Under the pieces are notes generated by a model. That model ran no database searches, had not been told where the DNA came from, and was given only the letters and a program-made list of their open reading frames with translations. Positions 8,117 to 17,723 of a stretch of 64,000 nucleotides of DNA are shown here, piece by piece. Source of the stretch: Beijerinckiaceae bacterium (GTDB taxonomy: Bacteria; Pseudomonadota; Alphaproteobacteria; Rhizobiales; Beijerinckiaceae); NCBI GenBank assembly GCA_019745195.1, contig JAIETL010000038.1, forward strand, positions 1 through 64,000, written 5' to 3'. Made by a program: the position numbers and the translations under genes. The first letter of the stretch is position 1, and every line of letters begins with the position of its first letter.

Positions 8117-8968
8117 ATGCCGGCGTATAACATGGGGCTTGCGATCATTTCCGGCGGATCCAGCGGGATCGGCAAGGCTTGCGCCGAGAGGTTGCTCGAA
8201 CGAGGCCACCACGTGGCGCTGCTGGCGCGCGATCCGGAGCGTCTGGAGCAGACGCGGGCCGAATTGTCGGCCAAGTGGCCACGAGCCGGAATCTCATGTC
8301 ATTCAGTCGATGTCGGTGATTGGGAGGCCTGCCAGAGCACGGTATCGGCGCTAGTCCAGGTTCATGGCGCTCCGGCTTGGCTGATTGCGAGCGCCGGAAC
8401 GGCGCGCCCGGGCCTCTTTCTCGATCAGCCTGCCGAGGAACACGCCAGGCATATCCAGGTCAATTTCCTGGGCACGGTCCATCTGGCGCGGGCAGCGGCG
8501 CCTGCCATGGCTAAGACAGGGGGCGGGCGGATCGTGCTGATCGCGTCGGGCGCCGCTTTCCTCGGCATCTACGGTTATTCCGCTTACGCTCCGTCGAAAT
8601 TCGCCGTCAGAGGACTTGCGGATATTCTCAGGCTGGAGCTGGCGGAGCACGGCATTTCGGTCACCCTGGCTTGTCCTCCCGATACCGACACGCCGCAATT
8701 GGCCGAGGAAGAACTGACCAAGCCGGCTGTCACGCGGCGTATTTCCTCAGCCGGCGGTGTCTGGTCGGCGGATGCGGTCGCTTTTGCCATTATTGCTGCT
8801 GCAACGAGAAGGCGTTTTCGGGTTGGGCCGGGCCGGATGATTGGTGCCTTGACGTATTTCCACAGCATCATCGCCCCGATTTTTCATTTGCGTCAGCGCC
8901 GCTTGTTGAGGCATGAGGCCGGTAAACAGAAAGTGGAAAGACAAGCGGGCGACCGGACTTATTCCTGA
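8117..8968 (+). CDS. Short-chain dehydrogenase/reductase, 3-ketodihydrosphingosine reductase-like (RkpH-like)
   Basis: A classical SDR of 283 residues. It has the NAD(P) motif SGGSSGIGKA near the N-terminus, the NAG-type IASAGTA, the catalytic serine in IASGAA, and the YxxxK pair in YSAYAPSKFA. Just after the catalytic site it reads CPPDTDTPQLAEEELTKP. The PPDTDTP...E...TKP pattern is a hallmark of 3-ketodihydrosphingosine reductases (KDSR/FVT1/Tsc10 group) rather than generic fatty-acid SDRs. In Sinorhizobium the rkpA-rkpG-rkpH-rkpJ genes for K-antigen synthesis have a comparable SDR. Lying 90 bases before the PKS gene and two genes before an alpha-oxoamine synthase, it probably reduces the long-chain alpha-amino ketone (or keto-acyl) product of those enzymes. 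An alternative start is the ATG at 8132. Confidence 0.82.
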   Translation: MPAYNMGLAIISGGSSGIGKACAERLLERGHHVALLARDPERLEQTRAELSAKWPRAGISCHSVDVGDWEACQSTVSALVQVHGAPAWLIASAGTARPGLFLDQPAEEHARHIQVNFLGTVHLARAAAPAMAKTGGGRIVLIASGAAFLGIYGYSAYAPSKFAVRGLADILRLELAEHGISVTLACPPDTDTPQLAEEELTKPAVTRRISSAGGVWSADAVAFAIIAAATRRRFRVGPGRMIGALTYFHSIIAPIFHLRQRRLLRHEAGKQKVERQAGDRTYS

Positions 8969-9058
8969 CCGGAAGCCGATCTCATCGTCGAGTGATTTAG
9001 TGAGAGCGTTAAAGACCGAGGCTAGGATTAGGCCTGCGCAAGGGTTATTAGCAAGATT

Positions 9059-12000
9059 ATGACTTCGGCGATTATCGGTTTGGCTTGTCGTTTGCCAGGT
9101 GCGCGTGATCTGCGGCAACTGTGGCAGGTGTTGACGGCTGGCACCTGCACGGTCAGCGATTCCCCGTCGGGGCGCTGGTCGGTCGAACGATTCCTGCACC
9201 CCAATCCTGCCGCGGTTGGTTTCAGCTACACTTTTGCGGGCGGTTATATCGATCAGCCGCTGCATTTCGATCCCCTGGCCTTCGGCATATCGCCACGCGA
9301 GGCGGCGCAGGTCGATCCGCAGCAGCGTTTGCTGCTCGAGCTGGTCTGGGAGGCCCTGGAGGATGCCGGGATTCCGCCTTCCAGCATCGCCGGTGAACGT
9401 GTCGGCGTTTATGTTGGCGCCTCGAATGTCGATTATCAGGGCGCTGCCTCGATCGACCAGGCGGTGATGGAAAGCCATTTCATCACCGGCATATCGCTCG
9501 CCATCGCCTCCAACCGCATCTCCTATACCTTCGACCTGAAGGGGCCGAGCCTGACGGTCGACACGGCCTGCTCGTCTTCGATCGTCGCTCTCGACAAGGC
9601 GGTTCAGGCGATCGGGCGTGGCGAGATCGACACGGCGATCGTCGCGGGCGTCAACATGCTGCTATCGCCGATTCCCTTTATCGGCTTTTCGCGTGCGCGC
9701 ATGCTGTCGCCGACAGGCCGCAGTCGGCCGTTCTCGGGCAAGGCGGATGGTTATGTCCGTGCCGAAGGGGGGGCCGCCTTCGTGTTGCGCCGGCTCGATC
9801 TCGCGCGCAGTTCGGGTAATACGCTGCGCTCCGTCATCCTGGGGACCGGGGTCAATTCGGACGGCCGGACTGTCGGCGTGTCGTTGCCCTCCGTCGAAGG
9901 GCAGGCTTCACTGCTCCGCGATGTCTACCGGCGCTCGGAGGTGGAGCCGGGCCGGCTGGCCTTCCTGGAGGCCCATGGCACGGGAACGCCGGTCGGAGAT
10001 CCGATCGAGGCGCGGGCAATCGGCGAAGCACTCGGCCAGAAGCGGGCCGAGCCTCTGGTGATCGGCTCGGTGAAGTCCAATATCGGGCACCTCGAGTCGG
10101 CCTCGGGCGCCGCGGCCATGGCGAAGGTCGTGCTGTCGCTGGAGAACGGCGTTTACCCACGCACGCTTCATCTCGACGAATTCAACCCGCATATCGACCT
10201 CGACGCCCTGAATCTCCGCCTCGCGGACAAGGATTTCAGCTTCGACCATGAGGCCGATGGCAGTGCGGTTGCCGGCGTCTGCAATTACGGCTTCGGCGGC
10301 ACCAACGCGCATGTCATCTTGCGCTCGCCGACCGCTGCAGAGCGAGGCGTTGCGTCGGCCGCTGCCGAAGTACCGGCGCAGCTTCTTGCGATTAGTGCGC
10401 ATACGCGCGAGGCCCTCTCCGCGCTCGCCGGGGCCTATCGGGAGCAGCTGTCCGACGAAACCGCCGATCTCGATCTTGTGGCCCGGGCCAGCGTTCGCCA
10501 GCGCGACCTCCTGAAGCATCGCCTCGCTACCCCGCTCGGCGCGCGAGAGACCGTGCTTGCTTCACTCGCCGGTGTCGCTGCCGGCGAGACCGTGGCCGGT
10601 CTGGGCGTGGCGGGTACGAACGGCCCCAGCCGCGTCGCCTTCGTATTCCCGGGCAATGGTTGCCAATGGGCCGGTATGGGCGTGGCGGCCTATCGACTCA
10701 ACCAGGATTTCGCACGCGAACTGCGCGACATCGATGCGCTTTTCCAGGCGAAGGCCGGCTGGTCGCTGGTCGAGATGATCGAGGCGCCGCACCTGAAGGA
10801 CAAGCTGGCGGCGACGAGTGTCGCGCAGCCGCTCATCTATGCGATCCAATCCGCTCTGGCGGCGGTGCTCATGCAGCATGGGCTGCGGCCGGCTTTCGTT
10901 CTCGGCCACAGCGTTGGCGAGATCGCCGCCGCCGAAGCGAGCGGGGCTTTGAGCCGCGCGGCAGCCGTTGCGCTCGTGAAAGAGCGCAGTCTGCATCAAG
11001 AGGTGGTGCGCGGTGCCGGCGGCATGATCGCGATCGCCGCCGACGAAGCCACGGTGCGGGATCTGGTGGCCACGATTGGTCAGGGTCTTGAGATCGCCGC
11101 TCTGAACGCGCCGAATTCCATCACCGTCGCCGGCAGCGAGGCAGCGCTGCAGGCGTTCACCGTGGAAGCGCGACGCCGTCGCATCGCGACCAAGAGACTC
11201 GATATCGACTACCCGTTCCATTCCTCGTTGCTTGATGGCATTCGCGAGCCGTTGCTGGAGGGGCTCCGGGAGATGGCGCCGGCAGCCAGCGACATCCCGT
11301 TCTTGTCCTCGGTGACCGGGGCGAGCCTGGATGGCAGCGCGCTCGATGCAGAGTACTGGTGGCGCAATATCCGCAGCCCCGTGCAGTTTCATGCGGCGGT
11401 CGCCCATGCGGCAGAAGGCGGAGCGACCCTCTTCGTCGAGCTGTCGCCACGGCCGATCCTCGTCGCCTCGATCGGCGAGATCTGCCGCGAGCGTGGTGTG
11501 GAGGCATCTGCGATCGGCAGCTTGACCGATCGGGCTGCCGATGCCGAGCAGGACCCCGTTCTGGCGTTGCTCTCGACGCTGGTGGCGCGGGGCGCGCTGG
11601 AGCCGTCGGAGCAACTGTTCGGAAGCCGACCGGCGGCTAAGCTCGAACTGCCGCTCTATCCCTGGCAGCGGCAGCTTTGCGTGCTGCCAAAGACCAGCGA
11701 AGGCATCGAGGCTTACGGCCGGATCGATGGTGGCAAGCGTCATCCGCTCATCGGGACGCGGCTGGCCCACGGTTCGCCGGAATGGCGCATGCTGCTCGAC
11801 GGAGAAACGGTTCCCTACCTCGTCGATCATCAGGTCGGCGGCGAGATCGTCGTTCCCGGCGCGGCGCTGGTCGAAATGGCGCTGGCTGTCGGGCATGAAA
11901 TCTATGGCGACGCTCCGCTCGAACTGACCGATATGGATATCGCTCGCCCGCTCGTCCTCGGAGAGCAGGGGATGCGCGAGCTCTCCATCCGATACGAGCG

Positions 12001-15000
12001 CTCGCTCTCGCGGGTCGAGATCTGGAGCCGCCCGCGCTTCGGCGAGGAGTGGAGCTTCAATGCCGGCGGTCGCGTCGGTACGGCGCAGGGCGCGCAGCCT
12101 AGAGCTGACACCGTGCCGGCCTCCGAAAAGGTCGACCTGCACGATGGGGCGGAGGTCTATGAGGCCTCCCGTCGCGCCGGCCTCGGTTACGGCCCGTCCT
12201 TTCAGCGTGTGTTGCAGCTGCGGCGAAGCCGGCATTGGCTCGATGCCAAGCTCTCTCCCAAGGCGATGCCGCTCGGCGCCTTCACCGGCGATCCCATTCT
12301 CGATCCGACCGCTCTGGATTCCGCGTTCCACGGCTTGTTCGTCGGCCTTGAGCAGAAGCAGGGCGAGACGAGAGCCTTCTTGCCGGTGCGCATCCAACGC
12401 CTGCGCTGCTGGCAAGGCGGCGTAGCCGTCGCGCGCAGCCTGATCGAGGTTACGCGCGAGACCGCGCGCTCGAAGAGCCTGCGCGGGTTGCTGCTGGATA
12501 AGGATGACGGTGTCGTTGCCGATTTCGAGGGCGTGTACTTGCGGGCTGCGGTTCTCTCGCGCAGCGACGATGCCAATCGAATCTTCCGCACGCGCTTCAT
12601 TGCCGTGCGCGACGCGGAAAATCTGCCAGTCCCGCAAGTTGCGCCCCCGGAGCTCACGCAGGACTTTCCTCCGGCTTGGATCCTGGCCAGAGCGATTGCC
12701 ATTTCGGCGGCGCATCGGACGTTGCTTGGTCTCTCCGACAACGGCGAAATCGATGTCGAGCGCCTGGTTGCCGCAGAGCTCGTGCACGCCGATGCGGTTC
12801 CCTTGTTGGGATGTGCCTTGCGCTTGTTGGAAAGCGTGGAGCTCGCGAGCGGGGAGCAGCAACGCTGGACGCTTGTGCAGGATAGCGGTTTCCCGAGTCC
12901 GGAAACTCTGATCCTGTCGCTTGCGGAACGTTACCCCGAAGCTCAGGCCGAATTGCTGCTTGCCAACGCCACGGCGACCCGGCTGGCGGAGAAGCTGCGG
13001 ACGAACGACGATTACCTGCCGAGCGATCTGCGGCGTCAGTTCTGGTCCAATGGCGTTCTCTTGCAGGAGAGCGCCGATAAGCTGGAATCCTGGCTGCTCG
13101 ACAGGCCTAAGCCGCCTTTCAGGCCGCTGCGCGTCGCGGTCATGGAGCCGAGCGCGCCCATCGTCCATGAGCGCCTTCGCCATCTGGTCGAGACCGGCCG
13201 GATCACGCTCGTCTCTGTCGGGGAGGGAGCGGCGACATCGACCTTGCCCTGGCTGACGCCTGTCGACATCGCGGGAGACGGCAACGGGCAGTTGACGGCA
13301 ATCGATGCCGTGATCGGGCTGCCCCTCGGTGAGTTGCCCGGGCAAGCGGCACTGGCCAATCTCGCATCCATGTTGGCGGCCTCATCCCTGTGCTTCGGGA
13401 TCGTGCCGCATGACGACGCGCTCGACTTGATGCTTGGGCTCGGAGCCGATTGGGTCCGTCCGTCTTCGGATTTCCTGCTTGCGTCTGGGGCGAGCCCAGG
13501 CGCGGCGGAGGCCGCGTCCGTTGGCCGGGCCCTCGGCTTCGTCATCGCCGAGGCGGAGGGCGAAACCTTCGTCTCCGGCACATGCGATCGTCGGATCGAG
13601 CGGCCGATGGATCTGGATGTGGCCATGGCTCATCCCAGGTTCCATGTCGATCAGGGGCTGGGCGAGGCATTGGCAGCCCGCTCCGGAGTGGGACGTCGGA
13701 TCTTCCTCGATCTGCCGCTTGCAGCCGATCGGGAGAGCATCGCAGGACAGGCGCGGGCGCTTCGGATTGTCGAGCAACTGCGCCAGCTCACCGAAAGCGG
13801 TGAGAGCGGGCCGTTCTGGATCTTGACGCAAGGTGCCTTTGGCCGAGGGGCTACCGTCAATCCGGAGGCTGATGCCATCTGGAGCTTCGGCCGCGTCGCG
13901 ATGAACGAATATCCCGCGATCGATCTGCGTCTTGTCGATCTCGCGGCTTCGCTGCCGGTCGAGCGGAAGGTCGCCGACCTTCTGTCGCTGCTCAGCGATC
14001 CCGGCGACGAGCGTGAAGTGCTGATCGCGGCCGATGGCCTTTCGGTGCCGCGTGTCGAGCGCGACAGGCCTGGTAACTCTGCTGACACGGGTGGCCGGCG
14101 GGCTCAACTCGTGGCGGATCAGGGCGCCGGCTTCGAGCAGTTCGCATGGCATTGGCGCGACCGGCGGCCGCCCGGAGAGGGTGAAGTCGAGGTGGCTGTC
14201 GAGGCGACCGGGCTGAATTTCCGCGACGTCATGGTCGGCATGGGCCTTCTCGACGAAGGTTTGCTCGCTGGCGGCATGAGCGCGGCGGCGCTGGGCTTCG
14301 AATGCGCAGGCCGCGTGCTGCGCGTCGGTCCGAAGGTCGATAGCCTGGCCGTGGGCGATCTCGTCATGGGCTTCGCAGCCGAGGCTTTCGCCTCGCATGT
14401 CACCTCGTCCGCGCAGAGTTTCGTCAAGGCGCCGTCCGGGTTGGACAGCGCTGCATCGGCAACCATTCCCGTTGCCTTTTCGACCGCGTGGTTCGCGCTG
14501 GCCGAGGTGGCTCGCCTGCGTGCAGGCGAGACCGTCCTGATCCATGGCGCCGTCGGTGGCGTCGGGCAGGCCGCGATCCAGATCGCGCGCTCGATCGGCG
14601 CGCGCGTCATAGCGACGGCGGGCAACGACGAGCGCCGGCATCTGGCGCTCGCCCTCGGCGCTGAAGCTGTCTACGATTCGCGCAGCCTCGAATTTGCCGA
14701 CGAGATCCGGGCGGCTCATGGCGGCATCGATGTCGTGCTGAATTCGCTGGCCGGCGAGGCGATGCGGGCGACCTTCCGCCTGCTGCGGCCGTTCGGACGC
14801 TTCATCGAACTGGGCAAGCGCGATTTCCTGGAGAACACGGCGCTCGAATTGCGGCCTTTCGTGCGCAATCTCAGCTATTTCGGCGTCGATCTCGACGAAT
14901 TGCTCGCCCATGATCCGCAGGCTTCGCGGCGCGTTCTCGATCGAATCGTGTCGGGCTTCGAGGCCGGCACGTTCAAGGCGCTCCCCTATCGGGCCTTCGA

Positions 15001-16318
15001 CGGCCGGGATGTCGCGGAGGCGATGCGTTTGATGCAGCGCTCCGGCCATGTCGGTAAGATCGTGGTGCGCCCGCCCGACCATGCGATCGAGGACCGGGTG
15101 GTGCCGGCCTTCCATGCGAAGGGCGGGCCTTTCGTGGTTCTCGGCGGAACCGGCGGCTTCGGGCTGGAAACCGCGCTTTGGCTTGCGGATCATGGCGCGC
15201 GCCCTGTCATCGTCGCGTCGCGTCGCGGTCAGGTCGATGCGGCTGCGCAAGAGCGCCTGGCCGCCTATGACGGCGGCATTGTCGCGGAACAGGCCGATGC
15301 GACCGATCCGGCTTCGGTGAGGGCGCTGCTCGACCGCGTGCGCGAGCGGCACGGCCCGATCGCCGGCGTGGTCCACACCGCCATGGTGCTGGAAGATGGC
15401 CTGCTCGACGGCTTGAACGCCGAAGCCCTCGCCGCCGTCGTGCTGCCCAAGGCGGTGGGCGTCAAGGAACTCGACGAGGCGACGCGCAACGATCCCTTGC
15501 AATGCTTCGTGGCTTATTCCTCGGCGACGACCTTGATTGGCAATCCGGGCCAGGGCGCCTACGTGCTGGCCAATGCCTATCTCGAAGGTCTGATGCGCAA
15601 GCGGCGGCAGGCCGGGCTGCCGGGCCTGGCCGTTGGCTGGGGGGCGATCGCCGATGCCGGCGTGATCGCTCGTGACCAGAAACTTGGCGAGCGCCTCCAG
15701 CGCACGACAGGTGTGGCGGGTGTCCCGTTCCGAGATGCGCTTGCGCATCTCGGGCGGCTCCTGACGCAGGGTGACACGGTCGAGCCGGTGCAGATCTACA
15801 GCTCGCTCGGCACCAGTGCGGTGGCGAACAGCCTGGCCGTGCTGAAGTCGCCGGCCTTTGTGGCGCTGAGCCACCGCTCCGGTGACCGGGGTGAGGTGGA
15901 TAGCATCGACCTCGCTAGCCAGATCGCTGGAAAGAGCCCGGCCGAAGCCTTGGAGATCGTCCTGGCCATGACAAAGGGCGAGATCGGCAGAATTCTGCGG
16001 GTCGAAGTCGATGCCATCGATGCCCGCAGGCCCTTGTCGGAAGTCGGCATGGACTCGCTGATGGCACTCGAATTGCGGCTCGGCGTGGAGAAGCGCATCG
16101 GCGTCGAGCTCCCGCTGATGTCGCTCGGCGACAAGAGCGCGGCGGATGTTGCCAAAAAGATTCTCGCCGGCCTTTCCGGGCAGCCCCCGGAGGAAAGCGA
16201 GGTCGTCGGACTTGCCGGGGCGATGGCGACGGCCCATGGTGGCGACGGGGTCGATCTCGCGAAGGCCGTTGTCGGTGTCATCAACCGTCCGGCCTCGCTG
16301 AAGGGTGGAGTGCTATGA
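9059..16318 (+). CDS. Type I polyketide/fatty-acid synthase, RkpA-like (KS-AT-DH-ER-KR-ACP)
   Basis: A single-module, fully reducing synthase of 2,419 residues. The ketosynthase covers about 1-425, with catalytic Cys171 (DTACSSS), His306 (HGTGT) and His344 (SNIGHLE). The acyltransferase covers about 525-820 with Ser618 (GHSVGE) and His721. The dehydratase covers about 895-1180 with His924 (DHQVGGEIVVPG) and Asp1087. The stretch of about 1180-1680 has a degenerate methyltransferase-like and structural-KR character (PFWILTQGAFG). The enoylreductase covers about 1690-2005 (HGAVGGVGQA). The ketoreductase covers about 2020-2205 (GGTGGFG, then YSS..GQGAYVLANA). An acyl carrier domain has its phosphopantetheine serine at 2333 (GMDSLM). 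No thioesterase is present, so release probably depends on the PLP enzyme encoded next, which overlaps by ATGA. The whole resembles RkpA of rhizobial K-antigen loci. It should build a saturated long-chain acyl group. Confidence 0.92.
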   Translation: MTSAIIGLACRLPGARDLRQLWQVLTAGTCTVSDSPSGRWSVERFLHPNPAAVGFSYTFAGGYIDQPLHFDPLAFGISPREAAQVDPQQRLLLELVWEALEDAGIPPSSIAGERVGVYVGASNVDYQGAASIDQAVMESHFITGISLAIASNRISYTFDLKGPSLTVDTACSSSIVALDKAVQAIGRGEIDTAIVAGVNMLLSPIPFIGFSRARMLSPTGRSRPFSGKADGYVRAEGGAAFVLRRLDLARSSGNTLRSVILGTGVNSDGRTVGVSLPSVEGQASLLRDVYRRSEVEPGRLAFLEAHGTGTPVGDPIEARAIGEALGQKRAEPLVIGSVKSNIGHLESASGAAAMAKVVLSLENGVYPRTLHLDEFNPHIDLDALNLRLADKDFSFDHEADGSAVAGVCNYGFGGTNAHVILRSPTAAERGVASAAAEVPAQLLAISAHTREALSALAGAYREQLSDETADLDLVARASVRQRDLLKHRLATPLGARETVLASLAGVAAGETVAGLGVAGTNGPSRVAFVFPGNGCQWAGMGVAAYRLNQDFARELRDIDALFQAKAGWSLVEMIEAPHLKDKLAATSVAQPLIYAIQSALAAVLMQHGLRPAFVLGHSVGEIAAAEASGALSRAAAVALVKERSLHQEVVRGAGGMIAIAADEATVRDLVATIGQGLEIAALNAPNSITVAGSEAALQAFTVEARRRRIATKRLDIDYPFHSSLLDGIREPLLEGLREMAPAASDIPFLSSVTGASLDGSALDAEYWWRNIRSPVQFHAAVAHAAEGGATLFVELSPRPILVASIGEICRERGVEASAIGSLTDRAADAEQDPVLALLSTLVARGALEPSEQLFGSRPAAKLELPLYPWQRQLCVLPKTSEGIEAYGRIDGGKRHPLIGTRLAHGSPEWRMLLDGETVPYLVDHQVGGEIVVPGAALVEMALAVGHEIYGDAPLELTDMDIARPLVLGEQGMRELSIRYERSLSRVEIWSRPRFGEEWSFNAGGRVGTAQGAQPRADTVPASEKVDLHDGAEVYEASRRAGLGYGPSFQRVLQLRRSRHWLDAKLSPKAMPLGAFTGDPILDPTALDSAFHGLFVGLEQKQGETRAFLPVRIQRLRCWQGGVAVARSLIEVTRETARSKSLRGLLLDKDDGVVADFEGVYLRAAVLSRSDDANRIFRTRFIAVRDAENLPVPQVAPPELTQDFPPAWILARAIAISAAHRTLLGLSDNGEIDVERLVAAELVHADAVPLLGCALRLLESVELASGEQQRWTLVQDSGFPSPETLILSLAERYPEAQAELLLANATATRLAEKLRTNDDYLPSDLRRQFWSNGVLLQESADKLESWLLDRPKPPFRPLRVAVMEPSAPIVHERLRHLVETGRITLVSVGEGAATSTLPWLTPVDIAGDGNGQLTAIDAVIGLPLGELPGQAALANLASMLAASSLCFGIVPHDDALDLMLGLGADWVRPSSDFLLASGASPGAAEAASVGRALGFVIAEAEGETFVSGTCDRRIERPMDLDVAMAHPRFHVDQGLGEALAARSGVGRRIFLDLPLAADRESIAGQARALRIVEQLRQLTESGESGPFWILTQGAFGRGATVNPEADAIWSFGRVAMNEYPAIDLRLVDLAASLPVERKVADLLSLLSDPGDEREVLIAADGLSVPRVERDRPGNSADTGGRRAQLVADQGAGFEQFAWHWRDRRPPGEGEVEVAVEATGLNFRDVMVGMGLLDEGLLAGGMSAAALGFECAGRVLRVGPKVDSLAVGDLVMGFAAEAFASHVTSSAQSFVKAPSGLDSAASATIPVAFSTAWFALAEVARLRAGETVLIHGAVGGVGQAAIQIARSIGARVIATAGNDERRHLALALGAEAVYDSRSLEFADEIRAAHGGIDVVLNSLAGEAMRATFRLLRPFGRFIELGKRDFLENTALELRPFVRNLSYFGVDLDELLAHDPQASRRVLDRIVSGFEAGTFKALPYRAFDGRDVAEAMRLMQRSGHVGKIVVRPPDHAIEDRVVPAFHAKGGPFVVLGGTGGFGLETALWLADHGARPVIVASRRGQVDAAAQERLAAYDGGIVAEQADATDPASVRALLDRVRERHGPIAGVVHTAMVLEDGLLDGLNAEALAAVVLPKAVGVKELDEATRNDPLQCFVAYSSATTLIGNPGQGAYVLANAYLEGLMRKRRQAGLPGLAVGWGAIADAGVIARDQKLGERLQRTTGVAGVPFRDALAHLGRLLTQGDTVEPVQIYSSLGTSAVANSLAVLKSPAFVALSHRSGDRGEVDSIDLASQIAGKSPAEALEIVLAMTKGEIGRILRVEVDAIDARRPLSEVGMDSLMALELRLGVEKRIGVELPLMSLGDKSAADVAKKILAGLSGQPPEESEVVGLAGAMATAHGGDGVDLAKAVVGVINRPASLKGGVL

Positions 16319-17718
16319 GTTCAAGGCGCCCGGCCTCCCTCTCCGATCACGATCTCTCCGTTGTGATGCGCCGATCGAGCGCGTCGATGACCGGTCGCAG
16401 GCCGCTTCGCGAGGCGCCCACGGTTCCGTCGGCCAGCGAGCGCAAGAACTTCGATACCTCTTTCGAGACTTTGCCGGCCTTCCAGCAGATGGTCATGCAG
16501 CGCATGATCGGTGACCAGCTCGGGATGGAGAACCCGTATTACCGGGTTCATGAGGCGCGCGCCGGCGCATCCTCGCTGATCGACGGTCAGCCGATCCTGA
16601 ACTTCGCCTCCTATGACTATCTCGGGCTGAATGGAGACCCGCGCATCACCGAGGCTGTCCATCAGGCGGCGGCTCGCTGGGGCACGAGCGTATCCGCCAG
16701 TCGCCTCACGGCCGGCGAGCGCGAGGCCCATCGCGAGCTGGAAGCGGCGCTCGCCGATCTCTATCAGGCTGAGGACGCCATCGTCTTCGTTAGCGGCCAT
16801 GCGACCGCGGTCTCGACCATCGCGGCCTTGCTCGAGCCGACCGATCTGATCTTGCACGATGCCTTGATCCATAATTGCATCGTCGCCGGGGCGCTGATGT
16901 CGGGCGCCGTACGCCGGTCCTTCCCGCATAACGACATGAACGCGCTCGAAGACCTGCTCCGGTCGGAGCGTGGACGCTACAAGCGCGTCCTGATCGCAAC
17001 CGAAGGCCTCTTCTCGATGGATGGCGACGGGCCTGATCTCGCGCGCATCGTCGAGCTCAAGAACCGCTACGGCTGCTGGCTCATGGTCGATGACGCGCAT
17101 GGGCTCGGCGTTCTCGGCCAGACCGGGCGCGGTATCTTCGAACAGGCGAATGTCGATCCCGGCGAAGTCGATATCTGGCTCGGTACCCTGTCGAAGAGCC
17201 TCGTCAGCTGCGGCGGTTATGTCGCTGGCAGCAAGCCCTTGGTCGATCTGCTGAAATGCGTCGCTCCGGGTTTCGTCTACAGCGTCGGCATGCCCGTTCC
17301 GGCGGCGGTTGCGGCGACGACGGCCCTTCGGATCATGCTGGCCGAACCGGAGCGGGTGCAGCGTCTCCAACAGAATGGGGCGCGGCTGTATAAGAAGGCT
17401 CAGGACTGCGGCCTGAATACCGGGGAAAGCTGGGGCTTCGGCGTCACGCCCGTGATCATCGGCGATACGTTGCGCACCCTCATGCTCGCACAGCGCCTGC
17501 TCAAGCGCGGGATCAACGCCTTCCCCGTTCTGCCGCCCGGCGTGCCGGAAGCGACCGCGCGGCTGCGCTTCTTCGTGTCCGCCGAGCATAGCTTCGACCA
17601 GATCGATACCGCCATCGCTGCGACACGCGAGGAGGCCGACAAGCTTGCGGAGGAAGACTACGGCATGCACGCCCTGCCGCGTCTGCTCTCCGCGAAAGCA
17701 TCGGGGCTGGCCGGCTGA
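16315..17718 (+). CDS. PLP-dependent alpha-oxoamine synthase (AONS/SPT-like, RkpG-like)
   Basis: A 467-residue fold-type I aminotransferase-class enzyme. It has SYDYLGLNGDPR, the substrate-cofactor motif DDAHGLGVLG, and the Schiff-base lysine at residue 294 in GTLSKSLVSCGGY. The GT(L/F)SKS form is closer to serine palmitoyltransferases and PKS-associated alpha-oxoamine synthases than to biotin-pathway AONS (GTLGKA). An N-terminal extension of about 55 residues precedes the usual family start. These enzymes condense an amino acid with an acyl thioester, losing CO2. Here the acyl donor would be the acyl-ACP of the PKS whose gene overlaps the start codon (ATGA), which would also solve the missing thioesterase. 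The probable product is a long-chain alpha-amino ketone. The amino acid used cannot be read from sequence. Confidence 0.87.
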   Translation: MSSRRPASLSDHDLSVVMRRSSASMTGRRPLREAPTVPSASERKNFDTSFETLPAFQQMVMQRMIGDQLGMENPYYRVHEARAGASSLIDGQPILNFASYDYLGLNGDPRITEAVHQAAARWGTSVSASRLTAGEREAHRELEAALADLYQAEDAIVFVSGHATAVSTIAALLEPTDLILHDALIHNCIVAGALMSGAVRRSFPHNDMNALEDLLRSERGRYKRVLIATEGLFSMDGDGPDLARIVELKNRYGCWLMVDDAHGLGVLGQTGRGIFEQANVDPGEVDIWLGTLSKSLVSCGGYVAGSKPLVDLLKCVAPGFVYSVGMPVPAAVAATTALRIMLAEPERVQRLQQNGARLYKKAQDCGLNTGESWGFGVTPVIIGDTLRTLMLAQRLLKRGINAFPVLPPGVPEATARLRFFVSAEHSFDQIDTAIAATREEADKLAEEDYGMHALPRLLSAKASGLAG

Positions 17719-17723
17719 GCCAT

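Noticed and set aside
10562..16237. Two open frames of 927 and 951 codons on the minus strand
   Set aside because: They lie entirely antisense to the PKS gene, whose domains and catalytic residues are unbroken. Composition is typical of the antisense frame.
16321..17670. 449-codon minus-strand frame opposite the alpha-oxoamine synthase
   Set aside because: No domain; the plus-strand enzyme has all PLP motifs.
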